A stretch of 64,000 nt of DNA, from the NCBI GenBank assembly GCA_021018815.1, contig JAITYX010000017.1, positions 124,001 to 188,000 on the forward strand, written 5' to 3'. The DNA comes from Talinum fruticosum. Taxonomy: Eukaryota > Streptophyta > Magnoliopsida > Caryophyllales > Talinaceae. Under the pieces are notes generated by a model that was not told the DNA's origin, searched no databases, and saw nothing but the letters and a program-made list of their open reading frames with translations. Below are positions 1 to 13,086 of the stretch, piece after piece; the first letter of the stretch is position 1, and each line of letters opens with the position of its first letter. Position numbers and translations under genes: made by a program.

Positions 1-841
1 CTCTGAAGAGGATGTATGGCATTAAGCATGATTGGGATTCTCTCCCACCCATGCCTTTGGATGGAGATACGTGGTCTGTAATGCACAGCTGGGCTCTGCC
101 AACTCGGTCGTTTCTAGAATTTGTCATGTTTGCGAGGTACCTGATACACAACTCCTTTCGTACTGTTTTTTCACCCTGGTTTACTTGGTTTAACGGCTTG
201 ATTGGAGTTTAATTCATAATTTGCAGAATGTTTGTTGATGCATTGGATGCACAAATGTATGATGAACATCATCGAACTGGGCTTTGTTATTTGAGCTTAT
301 CCAAAGTAAGTCGAATCATAATTTCCATATTTTCGCTCCAGCTTTCCAGCTAGCTGATGGTATACATCAATCTGGGGAAACTGTTTTTGCAGGACAGGCA
401 TTGTTATGCCCGGGTACTTGAGCTGCTCGTGAATGTATGGGCTTATCACAGCGCAAGGCGGATGGTATACATCAATCCAGAGAATGGTATGATGCAAGAA
501 CAGCATAGGTTACAGACACGAAGAGGTAAAATGTGGATAAAATGGTTCTCTCTTCGCACTCTTAAGAGCATGGATGAGGACTTGGCTGAGGAAGCCGACT
601 CTGACAACACTAGAAGGCGGTGGTTATGGCCTTCAACCGGTGAGGTCTTCTGGCAGGGTGTCTACGAGAAAGAAAGAGATCAAAGGAGGAAAGAGACCGC
701 AGAGAAAAAGAAAAAAGTAGGGACAAACTCGAGAGGATTAAAAACAGGAACTTGAAACGCCAGAAACCGATAGGCAAGTATGTGAAACCCCCACCGGAGG
801 ATGAGGGTGTGTTGAATTCTACTGCTTTGGCAAGGAGATAG
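1..841 (+). CDS. Glycosyltransferase (UDP-glycosyltransferase superfamily, At5g04480/At4g01210 type), 3' end only
   Basis: C-terminal part of a large plant glycosyltransferase; the catalytic domain lies outside the window. Three exons fit GT-AG rules: up to 136, 227-305 and 393-841. Together they read through MYGIKHDWDSLPPMPLDGD, then MFVDALDAQMYDEH, then WAYHSARRMVYINP, and end with a basic tail containing KYVKPPPEDEG. From memory this tail (RQKP-IGKYVKPPPE) is typical of the At5g04480/At4g01210 family; the substrate is unknown to me. The frame opening at 393 runs into a stop at 755, but adding one base to the A-run at 711-716 restores a conserved KSRDKLERIKNRNLKRQKP tail ending at TAG 839-841. 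I therefore infer a one-base loss. Family call is good; the exact function is not established. Confidence 0.8.
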
Positions 842-2070
842 TATTTGTTTTCCTTTCCAGCATAATGTTGATGATGCCCAGGTAGGTTATAGTTGATCAT
901 TCTTTTCTTTTTTCTTTTTTTTTTTGTATCAATTGTTCCCCTTTTTTGGTTTTAAATTATTTTGGAAAGGAAGTTAGGTTTGTGAGGGGGCCTTTTTGTA
1001 TGTAAATGAAAGAATACTAATTCTCGAATCAGATGATCTCGCATGAGACAAGCTTATTTTTCGTCGGTTCGTGCCAACTTTCTTCTAAACATCGCTGTGA
1101 GATAGTATCACTTAAAATAGACTCCGATAATTTTTTTTATGAGACAGTATCACGTAAAACAAACTCTATGGCGGATAAGGTAAAGAGTCTTGTTTGAAAT
1201 GAATTCATTTCATTTAAGTCCTGCCTCCTTGGGTGGGGCAAGCATTTGATTGCTTTCCTTCCCAACCAGAGGCGTTTATTGAGTCACATGACAAAGATGA
1301 AAGATTTATTACTTCTTTCGTCTCAAAAAGAATATTCGATATTTTAAAATACTATTTATTTAAAAAATATAAGCTTGAATTTTACAAATTTCTTAAATTG
1401 TTATTTTAGAAGTTTAAGAACTTCGTGTAAAATTTATTAAAAATCTTGTCTTAATGATGGATAATTAGGAAATTTAACCAACTTTTTTTTTATTTGTATG
1501 ATATTAATTTTATATTTTCTCATCAATTTTATGATATTTTAAGCTACAAATACGTAATTTAGAGGTATTACATCAAAATTTACGTGATTATATAATTCCA
1601 CATTTCTGACTAAAATCATGCTACTTGTAAAATTATTTTAGAATTTGATATAATTTTTTTAATTTAAATATCTTAGTATGTTGTTAATAAGATTTTAACC
1701 TAATATCTAATTTCCATTGGAAGAAAAAAATCCCTCTATCTAGTTGAGATCATACACTAAAATTCATTGTTGTTGACACACTTTTTAAATTTTTTTTTAA
1801 AAAGGTAAGTAATACACTTCATCGGTAATATTTCTTGCAATAATTCTATTTAAATTGTCTCTCATAAGAATAAAAATAATCGTAAAAATTTCATTTAAAT
1901 TATCCTTCATAAAAATAAAAATAAAATAAAACCGAACTTGAGTCCATGGCGATATTATTGTGAAAGAAAAACAAAAAGGGAAATAATAAACTTAATTCAA
2001 AGACTCAATGTGAAGCAGAACCAAAATTAAAAAAATTAAAAAAAAAAAGAAAGAAACGTATAATAATATG
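842..2070. other. 3' UTR and AT-rich spacer
   Basis: Holds the 3' UTR of the glycosyltransferase followed by strongly AT-rich spacer. A stretch near 1313-1345 resembles one terminal repeat of a Stowaway-like MITE, but I could not find its partner. No open frame or RNA gene is supported here. Confidence 0.5.
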
Positions 2071-2275
2071 TCGGGGGATTCTAGAACGCCACGTCAGATT
2101 GGAATACGGAAATATCGAGAGACAAAAGTCGCGGGAAACCTCTGGAAGAGAAGATTTTTCTCTCTAACGACTACTCTCTCTCTCTCTCTCTCTTCCACCC
2201 AATTCCCGCTCCTTCCCTCACTTCACAATTCCCCACTATAAAACCCAAGCCCTCCTTTTTCCTCGATCGGATTTC
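2071..2275 (+). promoter_or_regulatory. BAG6 promoter: heat-shock-like element, ACGT motif and TATA box
   Basis: A perfect inverted heat-shock dyad TTCTAGAA lies at 2079-2086, followed by CCACGTCA at 2089-2096. TATAAAA is at 2237-2243, so transcription should start near 2270. A second TTCTCGAA dyad is just downstream, within the probable leader. Heat-shock elements suit BAG6, known in Arabidopsis as a heat-induced gene. The link to function is inferred. Confidence 0.6.
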
Positions 2276-2452
2276 TCGAAAGCGACGAACAGAAAGCTCT
2301 CTCGAAGAAGCGAACGTCTTTTTCTCTCTTCTGGGTTGGTGGATCGATTTCGGACCGAAAACTGAGTTATTTGGAGTTGTGGGTCGATTTGGCTGTTTTC
2401 TATCTTCCTTTCGTCTGATCCTCTGATTTTCTGCGAGCGATCGAACTCAGCT

Positions 2453-3769
2453 GTAAGTGTTCTTCTGGATTATCCTTTTTCGTTTAGATTTTTGTTGTTC
2501 TTCGTTTCTTGATTTGAATGTCGTGGAATTAGTTTAATTTTGGTGTATTGTGTAGAGTTTTCCGGTTATCTTTGCTCATTTCCTATTTTTGATCTATGCT
2601 GCCGAAGCATGGGTATCTTATCACGCTATTTTAAGGCCAAATCGTAGCAGCTGTGTAGAATATGGATATGTTCTGTTTGTGTTTTCTGATTGCCCTGGTG
2701 TTCACGGAGGGCTTTGGTAAGGTCGAAAATTTTCAGTTGTTCGGCTCAATTACTATTGAACAATTACAATAGACTAGATTAGGCCGGACTCTCAGGTAGG
2801 AATATGGATTTGGATATGTAACAGTTTGGTTTTTGAAAAACTTGTTCGGGAGAGGGGACGGTCAGGGATTATTTTGGGTATCTTGGAGAAATTTGTATGT
2901 GAAATGTGTTTTGTTGGGGAAGAGAGTGGCTCAAATTGCCTGGCCAGTCGGTAGTTATATGGTGCAAACATATTTTTGATGATCGATGTCGATTTGGAAC
3001 TTAATATGTAAAAGTAATTTGGGAGATTGATTAGAATATATTGAAATCTAAGCTTGTGATTATTCAGTCGGTTTTCCATTTTACCGTATGGCTCAGTTTT
3101 GTTTCAAACGTTCTTGGTCTTGGATTTGTGTGCGCGGTGTTCTACATAGGTTGAATTCCCGTCTGTCGATCAAGGCTGAATGGAAATGCTCTGAAATCTC
3201 ATCTACTTTACATATGGAACTTATATGCATAGTATAACCATGTCGACTATTGGATTTCACTGAAATCTAAGCTTGTGATCATTCAGTCGGTTTTCTGTTT
3301 TCATTTAGGTCTGATTTGCCTCCAGTTCTTGTATGTTTCTGAGTAGTGTCTTCATACTTTGCGGTTCCTGTGTCTCTGTCTCTGCTGGATGAAATCCGAA
3401 CTTTACATTCTACTCCTGGTTTGGAATTTAAATTCCTCTATCATCCCACACAATAAGCAAATTGTGTGGTGTACTTGCATTTTCCTCTAATTTGTTGCCA
3501 TATCAAGTCCTTTCGCTTGAATGTTAATTGTTTAAGAGGTCTTAGTTTATGTTTCCATGAGTTTGAATATGCCGCTATATTTTTTAAAAAATGCACAAAA
3601 TTACTGTAGAACAAAGAACAATTCCTGGAGGCTTTATCACTTTCAATGTCGGGATTTTGCTTGTATGTTGTGCTGTGATGATATTTTTATTCACTTTATT
3701 TCTTAGTTTTCTCCTTTCCAATTTGTGTAGCTTCAGGGTAGTTAAATATCGTTTTGGTTTGTTGTGCAG
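2453..3769 (+). other. Intron in the BAG6 5' leader
   Basis: A consensus donor GTAAGT begins at 2453 and a pyrimidine-rich acceptor ending in GCAG is at 3766-3769 (a second AG at 3780 is also possible). The leader exon is then about 2270-2452. The intron is T-rich with no coding potential. It contains a near-exact repeat of about 39 bases at 3041-3079 and 3261-3298. Confidence 0.6.
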
Positions 3770-3821
3770 TTGGCTGTCAGTGTTCTTGTGTGGTGGTTTG
3801 TGATTAAATAGCTTTGTGAGG

Positions 3822-6800
3822 ATGTATCCGGTCTACAGGGGCTTGAGCTCATACCCCTACGAGAGAACTCAGATGCCTCCTCCTCAGCATTACCATCCTA
3901 GCTGGGAAGCTGCACTGCCTCGAGTGAAGGAGGAACAAGCTGCAGCTGGACCTTCTTACATGTATGAACCTTGGCCCCAAAATTATGGTTACCCAGTCCC
4001 AATGCAGTGCCCTAATTGCTGCAATCATGCTCAATACCCTCCTGCTCACTATAACTTCAGACCGCCCTGCCCTCATTTCCCATCTCCCCAACCAGCCTAT
4101 GGCCACTTTTGCGGTGGCTATCCTTCTTACCCACAGCCTTCTTATCCTGTTAAATATGTCCCACCTCCACATTATACCAATGAGCCTAGGTATGAATATC
4201 ACAAGAATGCTCCTGGAGAGTTCCATTGCTGTGGATGCAGCAACCATCCTTGCCATTTGAAGGAAGGCAAGCAGATCATGATCGAAGAACATGAACCTGA
4301 AGTTGAGACCAAGAAGAGTGAATCTCTGGTTCCTGCTAGAGCAGAAAAGTTTACGCAACCAATTCTGTGGATTCCTCCTGGGTATACAATGAACAAAGAG
4401 CAGCAGCAGCTACCGAGAAGGGTGGTTGAAAATGAGGCAGATAAACAACATATCTCTCCATATTATGTCAGAAAGCCTCTGCGGCAGCAGAGGCCCATTG
4501 AGACTGAAGTTAAGGAACCACAAGAGTCTCCACGAGTGAAGAAGCTTCACTGGCAGAGAAGGCCTACTGAGGGCGAGCCAAGGGAACATGTGGAGTCTCC
4601 ACATGTTATGAAACCCCAGCGGGGCGTTAAAACTGTTGAACAAGAGCCAAATGTCAAATGTGAATGGTTACCACTGGACATGAACAGCATTAGGGAGCTT
4701 CTGGAAGGTGGAGAGGGGCGGAAAGCTCATGAACAGGAAAGCAGAGGTGGGCATAAGAAGAATACTCAAGATGTGGAAAACAAAGAACACAATAAGCAAT
4801 TCCCTTTCCCCATCATTTGGATGCCTTATGATGGACAGGGAGAGAATGATGTAAAAGGCCGGCAGGAAAAAGATGCTGGGGAAACCCAAGGAAGAGAGGC
4901 TTCTCCGACTTTTAAGGTCATTCCTATGAGATTTGAGTATCCTGATAATGAGCCAGAAAAGATAAAGACTGCAGTGGGAGATGATGGTACTGGAGTTGGA
5001 AGCCAGGCAACTGAGAGAAGTAGTACCGTAAAAACCATTCCTGTTCAGCAGTCACAAGAGTCCGTTCCCAATCAATTGACGAAAGATGCACAGCAAAAAG
5101 ACAAAGAAAAACCAGTGAAAAGTGCTGAAGGGAATGGCAATGCCCAGTCATCATCTCCCACTAAGAAGTCTAAGCTACCACCAATTTGTTTGAGAGTTGA
5201 CCCACCTAAAAAAAGAATGGTAATGGTAGTTCTAGATCTCCTAGTCCTCCTGTAGATAAAAAGCGGCAGGAGTCTGAAGAGTCCAAAACTGGAGGTAGCA
5301 AGAAAGAGATTAAGGTTGCTGAGGCTGTGGATCAGAGCTCTAGCCAAAGCGAAATTGAAGTATCCCGCAAGGCAGGGGAAGAGAAAAAGGAAAAGCTGGA
5401 GGATGATGCTGAGAAAAAAGTAGTGGAATGGCAACAATCACTAGAAGCAAAGGAGAGTAAGCCTCAAGAAGCTAAGAAACCCACGAGGAAGATCTTGTCA
5501 GAGCAGGAGGCAGCTACTATTATTCAGTCTGCATACCGTGGATTTGATGTTAGAAGATGGGAACCATTGAAGAAACTGAAACAAATAGCCAAGGTTCGGG
5601 AGGAGGCTGCTGAGGTCCAAAAGCGCATTGAAGATCTTGAGTCTAATGCTGGATCCTGTGTGGATGAGAAGGAGAAAGCAACTGTTGCTGAGATCATAAT
5701 GAAATTGCTGCTGAAATTGGATACCATACAGGTACGTTTAGGCCTGGGTTGATTGATCAGTGAACTGTTCAAAAGTTATATTGGGAATGACTGGAAAAGT
5801 GCATACAAAACTGGGTATATTTGATTATTGTGCTCAAATCCAAAACCTTTCTAGATAGAGCCAATCATTAGTCCCAAAGGTGAATAACTCTATTTCAGTG
5901 TGTACGAATTTCTACTTGGTGTGGTAGCTGTTTTCATGTAATTTAATGATTGATTTTGTGCTTTACCTTGTTTTTTGCCATATCCTTGCTGTATATCTTG
6001 GGTGTGTATCACATATTTAATTACTTCTTTAGGTCGTTGGTGCAATTGACTGACTATTTTTGTTCTTGATTTCTTAAGGGATTGCACCCAAGTTTCCGGG
6101 ATGTCAGGAGATCTGTGGCAAAGGAGTTAATAATTTTACAGGAGAAGCTTGATTCAGTAATCAACAAAATATATACTCCTGTAGCCCAGGAAAGCTCTAC
6201 TGCTGAAGAACCCTCAAAGGTATCTAGCCTAGATGAGTGCTCGAAGGAAGTCACTGAAACAGTCGAAGAATCTGCAACAGTCTCCAGCCAACTTGAGGGC
6301 TCTAAAGACACTGAGATTGTTGAGGAACCCTCCAATGTCTTTGGTGTTGATGAGAGGACCAGAGATATTGATGAAACAGCTGAAGAGTCCTCAAAGAAAT
6401 CGAGCCAAGTCGACAGTTCTCAAGAGGAGTTTAAGAGTTCAAAAGCTTGTGAAGAGGCTCAGGTACCCAAGTTGAATGAGGCGTCCTCTGTTCAACCTCC
6501 TACTAGCCAGGTTGTTGTGGATGGTTCTGAATATGACCCGAGTCTAGAGACCTCCCCAGTAAAAATGGAGTCACAAAATGAACCTCAAGATGTAAGTGCA
6601 AGCAGTTCTCAGAAGCTCAACATTGTTGATTCCCAGGCAGATACGAAAGCAGCTGAGCCTGATGGAAGTGAAACTGTGTCGGGAAAGCTGCCTACAGAAT
6701 CGCAGGAGTCGCCTGCTTGCATTGACACTGTTGAGCACACAACAGAACAGGTTGAGATGGCATCTGGGCAGAATGATGAACAAGTAAATCTGCACGCTGA

Positions 6801-7793
6801 ACTTCCCGAGAAGTTGTTGAGGACGGAAATGAGATTCCACAGGTAGAGACGGATCCAGGCACTGCTCTGAAGGAAGAACTAGAAGTTGAGTCTGAGCCTG
6901 CCAAGAAACAGGAGTTAGCTCTACAGGCTGAATTGGCACACCAAGAAGGCACTGAGCAAGCTGTGATGCAGCAGAGGTCTGAGATCTCAAGTTCAGAAAC
7001 CTCGGAGGAAAAGCAAGAGGACCATTCAGGTGATATCAAAGATGAAGCTACACTGAGCATTGAACCCAAAAGTTGCAAGCCGGAGTCCGGTGAACTATCC
7101 ATCATTGACGCTCAAAAGGACCAGGAGGCTGAGCCCGTAGATATTGACATACCAATTTTGGAACAAAGTGAGCACGTGTCAGGAGAACCTATTGCTGAGA
7201 AGGCTGCTCCTGCAGAAGCGGACTCTCAAGTGAGTGAGGTCACTGGAGCTTCAATAGAGGAGGCTGGGGAGACCAGGCAGAGCCCTAAACTGGATGATTT
7301 GCACCTCGAATCCTCAATGGCATCCCCTGAGAACCAGTTGAGCCACGATGAGATTGCACATAAATTAGTCAACGGAGACCAAGAGGGAAAATTTGAAGAG
7401 AACAACTCTGCATGGTGTCAGTTGAATGATCAGGCTATAAGGTCCGAAACTCAGGCTCCTCAGACTGAAACTGAGCAACCCAAACTCGAAGAGGCAGAAG
7501 CACCAAAAGAATCCAAGCAGGGCCGAGAAGAAGAGCAGGTCGACAAAAGGATAATAGAGGAGAACGAAAAGTTAAGGCAGATGCTAGAGAGGATAATCAT
7601 CTCAGGAAAAGAGCAACAAGACTTGATATCAAGCCTCAGCGGGAAAGTGAAGGACTTGGAGAAACAGCTGGCCAGGAAGAAGAAGATGAAATCTTCAAAG
7701 ATACCAAAAGTTGTAGTCTCCCGAGCCTCGTGTGGGAACGGGAAGCCCTCTAATGGATCCATAAGAGCGAGGCCAATGGGAGCTGCTTCCTAA
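3822..7793 (+). CDS. BAG6: BAG family molecular chaperone regulator 6
   Basis: Plant BAG6, an Hsp70 co-chaperone and calmodulin-binding protein linked to heat and pathogen responses. Coding exons are 3822-5731 and 6079-7793, about 1208 residues once two frame breaks are allowed for. The start is ATG 3822; a GTG two codons upstream is not needed. The N-terminal third is rich in Pro, Tyr and Cys, with repeated aromatic motifs (ILWIPPGY, PIIWMPYDG) seen in other BAG6 proteins. An IQ motif (AATIIQSAYRGFDVRRW) lies just before the BAG domain, which spans the intron (KLLLKLDTIQ then GLHPSFRDVRRSVAKEL). A long acidic region follows, and a coiled coil near the C-terminus (RIIEENEKLRQMLERI). Frame breaks sit at the A7 run 5208-5214 and at 6810-6811, each one base short. 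Family call is firm. Confidence 0.93.
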
Positions 7794-7910
7794 TATGATG
7801 TCTGTAATGGCTTTGAGTACATGATGTTGGTAAAATAGTCCTGCATCTACTGCTTGTTGAGGTATAAGTCTTGTATGTTGTGGACTGTGTTATGTTTCAT
7901 CCGGCTTATA

Positions 7911-7916
7911 AATAAA
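7911..7916 (+). terminator. BAG6 poly(A) signal
   Basis: AATAAA lies 118 bases after the BAG6 stop codon, in a T-rich 3' UTR. Placement is normal for a plant near-upstream element. Confidence 0.55.
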
Positions 7917-9164
7917 AACACGAACTGCTTGCAATGTTGCAACTTTCTTTGCTTGTGAATCATTATTACTGGTAAATTTGCTGCGTTTGCCTCTTTATCA
8001 TATGTGCTCCCCAGAGCATAATATAAGCATTCAAAGAGGCCAATGTAAAATGATTTATATATAAGTTGAACCAACTAATACTCACGTAATATGTTCGGTT
8101 AGTTGAGGAAATCGAAGCTTGTCTGTATACAAATTATGTCATTTTATAATTTCAACGACATATTAATAACTGGTTATTAATTTTATTCTTATTAATTGCC
8201 TTTTTTCTGGCTCTCGTCATTTTTACTGAACTTTAGGGTAACTGTGGTTTTTAAATACAAATTTTATCATAAATTTTATAATTTTTTGATATTATTTCAG
8301 TGTCTAAAAACAACAAGTATTATGAACAGATGAAGTTATAATCCGAGGAGACAGAATTAGATGGTATCGACAGCTACTAGATTAAGACTAAAACAGTGTA
8401 AGTAGTTTATTGGTTACACTGGCATTCAAGTTGGGGTGTAGCTATAGATGAAAGTTACAGCAGTCAATGTCAATGGGGTAGTTATTTAATTGGCTTGGTG
8501 CCCAACAAAATGTCGCTGTTAAGCCTAGCAGCCCTATTGCACCAAGTTCAATTTCATTTAATCACCACTGCAATTTATATATATATATATATATAAACTC
8601 ATAAAGTTCTTGTACGATTGTGATCATGAACAATAATATTACAGTAATTTTCCACTTCTAAATTTTTATAAATACGATGGGTAGACGTTGAAACTAGCAT
8701 GTAAGTTGTGATTTGAACCCAACAGTAACTTCTCGAACTCACTCATGTAGCCACAAGTCGTATCAAACATCAAAACAAAATCCCACAATATAAGATACAT
8801 AGTTCAAATATTCAATTGTGAGGAAAAAAAAAGAAAAAGAAAAGAGGAAGATAACAAATGGGGAAGAACACAGAGAGATCTAGAGAGACAAGGATAAGTA
8901 TATGATTGATTGTTGGCATGGATAACAATCAACATAAATTCAGAGATCTAGAAATTTTGCATAATAGTATCGTTTTAAATGTTGAAAAATTTAAGTGTGT
9001 GTGTATTAAAATTTTAAATAATTTTTAAAATATTTTTATAAAAAAAATGAATATTAAATTTATTTTTTAAAATTTAAATTTTTGAATTTACTATTACAAG
9101 TAATTTATCAAAATTAATGGAAAATTTTGTTAAACTTGTTCAAATCTCAACTGTTACTCTGTTC

Positions 9165-9530
9165 GGCAAAATGAGTTATTTGAGTAGTGGATAGCTATTT
9201 GAGTAGTGGATAGCTATTTGTGTAGGCTGATAGTTTGTGAGATTTTAGTCTGTTAGCGGATAGGCTGTTCAATTGAGCGGTTGAATAAATGTGTTCGGTA
9301 AATTTAGCGGTTGAGTTAGTTGATTATTGTAAATTGACGTAAAAGGATATAAATAATTTGTCAAATACAAATGAATGAAGGGTTTTTTTTTTGTCAAAAA
9401 ATATAAAACGCTACTTTTAAATGTGAAAAGCTAATATTCTTAGCTTTTCACAAACACTACTTGAAATGCTAAAAGCTACTGCAAACGCTAGTTAAAATAC
9501 TACCTTAACGAATGCTAATATTTGGTTGAT
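9165..9530. mobile_element. Possible hAT-type MITE relic
   Basis: The stretch has phrases common in plant hAT MITEs: TGTTCGG(C/T)AAA near both ends of the left half, AGCGGTTGA-type words, and oppositely oriented words on the right (AGCTTTTCACAAAC, CGAATGCTAATATTTGG). A 19-base unit GAGTAGTGGATAGCTATTT is repeated head to tail at 9182-9200 and 9201-9219. Related words occur near 13540-13615 and 60630-60890. Ends and target duplication could not be fixed. Confidence 0.35.
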
Positions 9531-10176
9531 TGGTGTTTTGACTTTGTCAAAGTGATAAAAGATTATAAATGAAAATTTTCAATATAATTGCAAAGAATCT
9601 GAATTCTGACATAGGAAGAGGGAGTATCCTGACATTATGAGAATTATTAATAAAAATTTGATCACCTATCACTTCTTTAAAAAAATATATTTTAGTAAAA
9701 TATTTTTCCATATTCATTTTAGCATATGAATGAATGTTATGAAATGATTATTCTAAGTTTCTATAATACATTTTTAAATTTTTTCCTTCTTCTGTGGTTG
9801 TTTTTTTATTTTTTTATTTTATTTTTGAGTGGGCTTACAGCAAAGGCTGCTTCCCAATCACAGAAAGTGGATTATTTGCTAAATATTTTGAGGCCAGAAA
9901 TGCCATGCATGCTTTTAATTCAGAGCTATTTAATTTTTATTTTCCAGTAAAAACTTCTTTTTCTTTAAAAAAAAAGTAGATAAAAAAGTTCATTAAAAAA
10001 ATGTTCCAAGGTGTCAGCACCCAGAATCAGCAAGGAGCATCACTTAAGAATCATTCATGGGAATATTATTTTTACAAGAAATATTCAAAAATATATGATG
10101 GCAACTTCCAAATTTGTTATTGATTCATGCTCACTTTTGCACCAAATTATTAAAAATCATTTTTAATTTTTTTTTA

Positions 10177-10210
<34 letters not shown>
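10177..10210. repeat. (ATT)n microsatellite
   Basis: About eleven copies of a TTA/ATT trinucleotide in tandem. Confidence 0.9.
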
Positions 10211-10679
10211 CTGGTAAAATTATTGAGGATAGTATTCGAATTCACAAAAAAATTAAATTTATGTCATTTGTGACTCCGAACTAGTATAATTAATATGAAA
10301 ATGTTCACTAGTTAATTAAATTAAATAAAATATATACTTAATCAAGATTATGAACAACAAGATACTATGTCGATATAATTACTAATGAAAATTTAAATTG
10401 GTTTGTTACATTAGAAAATTTTGCATATGGACAATGAATAAACTCCAAAAGCATAACAAAAAAAAAAAAAATCCTTATTAGTATTTATGTTATGTTATTC
10501 TCTTTTATATCACTATATTATTGATAATTTGTTTATATATGAATAAATATTACTGACACTACATACTAATCATAAGTGCAGCAATTTTTTTTTATGTTTT
10601 AAAAAGGCAATTTTCTTCTCTGGTCTAGGGTTCAATAATTTAAAGAAAAAAAAACTTTATCAATATGATGCAAAAGCTT

Positions 10680-10683
<4 letters not shown>

Positions 10684-10739
<56 letters not shown>

Positions 10740-10807
10740 TATTCTTCCTCCATGGGATTCTTTTAATGCCTATCCAACACCTAAACAACAAAACTTACAT
10801 CTAGAAT

Positions 10808-10880
<73 letters not shown>
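10684..10880. repeat. Paired (TA)n microsatellites
   Basis: Two long TA tracts (10684-10736 and 10812-10880) separated by about 75 bases of unique sequence. Each can fold on itself, and the two can pair with each other. Confidence 0.9.
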
Positions 10881-10884
<4 letters not shown>

Positions 10885-11302
10885 GAAATAGGTTGAAAAA
10901 GCTTAAAAGAAGAAAAGCACTTAGTGATTGGGTAGAATGAAAAAGCAATGTAAAAATGGAGTAGGTAGGTCACAATATATTCTTGATTTTGCATACATAT
11001 TTCAAAGTGACACAACATCAAAATATATATTTTATTTGAAAAATATTATGTCCAAAATCACAAGTGCATGCCTTTCTAGTTTGCAACTTTTCATCGTGGT
11101 GCATTTAAATTTCCAAGACCCCACAATAAAATTTAAAGGTGCACCCACCACTAGCCCCTAATTTTTTTATTTTTTTATTTTTTTATTTTGGGGGTTTGAA
11201 GTTTTCTCCTTTTGATATATAAGGTGCCTCTATATTAAGCAAGGCCATGAAAGTTTTCCTTCACATGAAGGCATGATCTCTCCAATACTAACAATTTCTT
11301 CT

Positions 11303-11365
11303 TCATATGCTGTATAATGTATATATGCTGTATTTATGCATCATATGCTGTATAATGTATATATG
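11303..11365. repeat. 25-bp direct repeat
   Basis: Identical 25-base units containing TCATATGCTGTATAATG occur at 11303-11327 and 11341-11365, separated by a 13-base partial copy. Confidence 0.8.
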
Positions 11366-12937
11366 ACAATTATTCTTCTCTACTATAAAAAAAATTATAA
11401 GGAAGGTAAGTAGGTAAATATCCAGAAATATAACTCCTCCTACGTAAATTTTTTTTTTTTTTTTATCAGAATCTATTATTAAATTATTGATTTATAGATC
11501 ACTTTCTAAATTTGTTATTTATTTGGTAAATAAAATTTGTGCCTTCATAACTACAATTTTTAATAGTCAATTTATACTTTTTTAAGTAATTTATGCATGT
11601 CACATAATTAATACTCCATATACTTATGGCATATTCTTGAATACATATTTATTTTCCCTAGCTCCATTTTCCTGTCCATATTCAAGATGCATCCACAAAA
11701 AGGTTGGATGCTTTAGTGTAACATGACAAAAACAATTCACAAAAATACTAATTTACATTTTTTAAAATTTTTTTATTTTTGAGATGGACTAATTAAATTT
11801 AATAGTGTGTTTATTTAACACCAAATAGTTTATTAACAAGTATAAAAATGTGACATGACTTGGTTTGCAAGTGACCCAATGGTGGCTTTGCTGGAAAAGA
11901 GGTCCAATGTGGTGGCACTAATACCACTTTCCCTTTCCCTTTCTTCAAGTACATTTGGTTGACAACTCAAGTCACTATCCAATCACTCCCACAAACCCAA
12001 AATTAAAAAAATAATTAAAAAAACTCATAAAAAATCAATTTTTTAAATAATGAAATGAAGAAGAAAAGTGAATGTAGCGCTGGCAAAAAATTCGGATTTA
12101 GGTTAAAATCGGATCGGTCATCGAACAAAATTTTTTATCCGATATTCGATTTATTTCGAGTCGGACAATTGGATTAAAATCGGGTTCAAACAATAGAAAT
12201 ATAAAAAATTTATGTCCTAATTTTAAATTCGAACAAAAAAGTTATATCCGAGCCCCTTTTTTCGGGTCGGACAAATTCGAGTAATTGTACCATAGGAAAT
12301 TTTACCAGCACTGACTAAATGTCAATATCCAATTTGGGTTTCTTTCTATTGTTTGTGTAAAGCAATTAATTAGTTAATTAGGATTTATAGAATGGACAAA
12401 ATCTACAAATACTAGTTTAGTTGGGCAGGTTAGGTTTGGTTTATATGTGATCATCAATTCTTTCTCATGACTTGTAAAAATTGTTACTTTTTGTGAGTTA
12501 TTATGCCATGTTTCAATCTTTCATTCCCTCTCCTATAATAATAACATAGTTACTTTATTTTTTAATTGAGTTATTTAAATTTATTTAATTTTTTACATTT
12601 TTTAAAAATATTTTATGAACAACAATGGTTGTTGATGAGCATGATATATAAATTCAATCAAAGATTTTCAGGCTTTAGAATCCCCTCTCTTACCGAGCAT
12701 GTATGACTTCGACACTTATGTCGACAGTCCATTATTAAAGTGGTGGTTTATCAGTATTTGATCCACCTATATTAAAAATATATTTAGGTTCTTAAGTTAT
12801 TAGGAAGAAAAAACATATTTTATTATCTGTCATATCCAATCTTAAATTCAACATTTTAAAACATTGAATAAATTATCAAACTATCAAATAAACTATTTTA
12901 TTCACAAGAGAGGGAAAAAACATTCGAATATATTGTA

Positions 12938-13086
<149 letters not shown>

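Noticed and set aside
3591..3803. Hydrophobic 70-residue open frame before BAG6
   Set aside because: It lies across the leader intron and its acceptor. T-rich intron sequence gives hydrophobic translations by chance.
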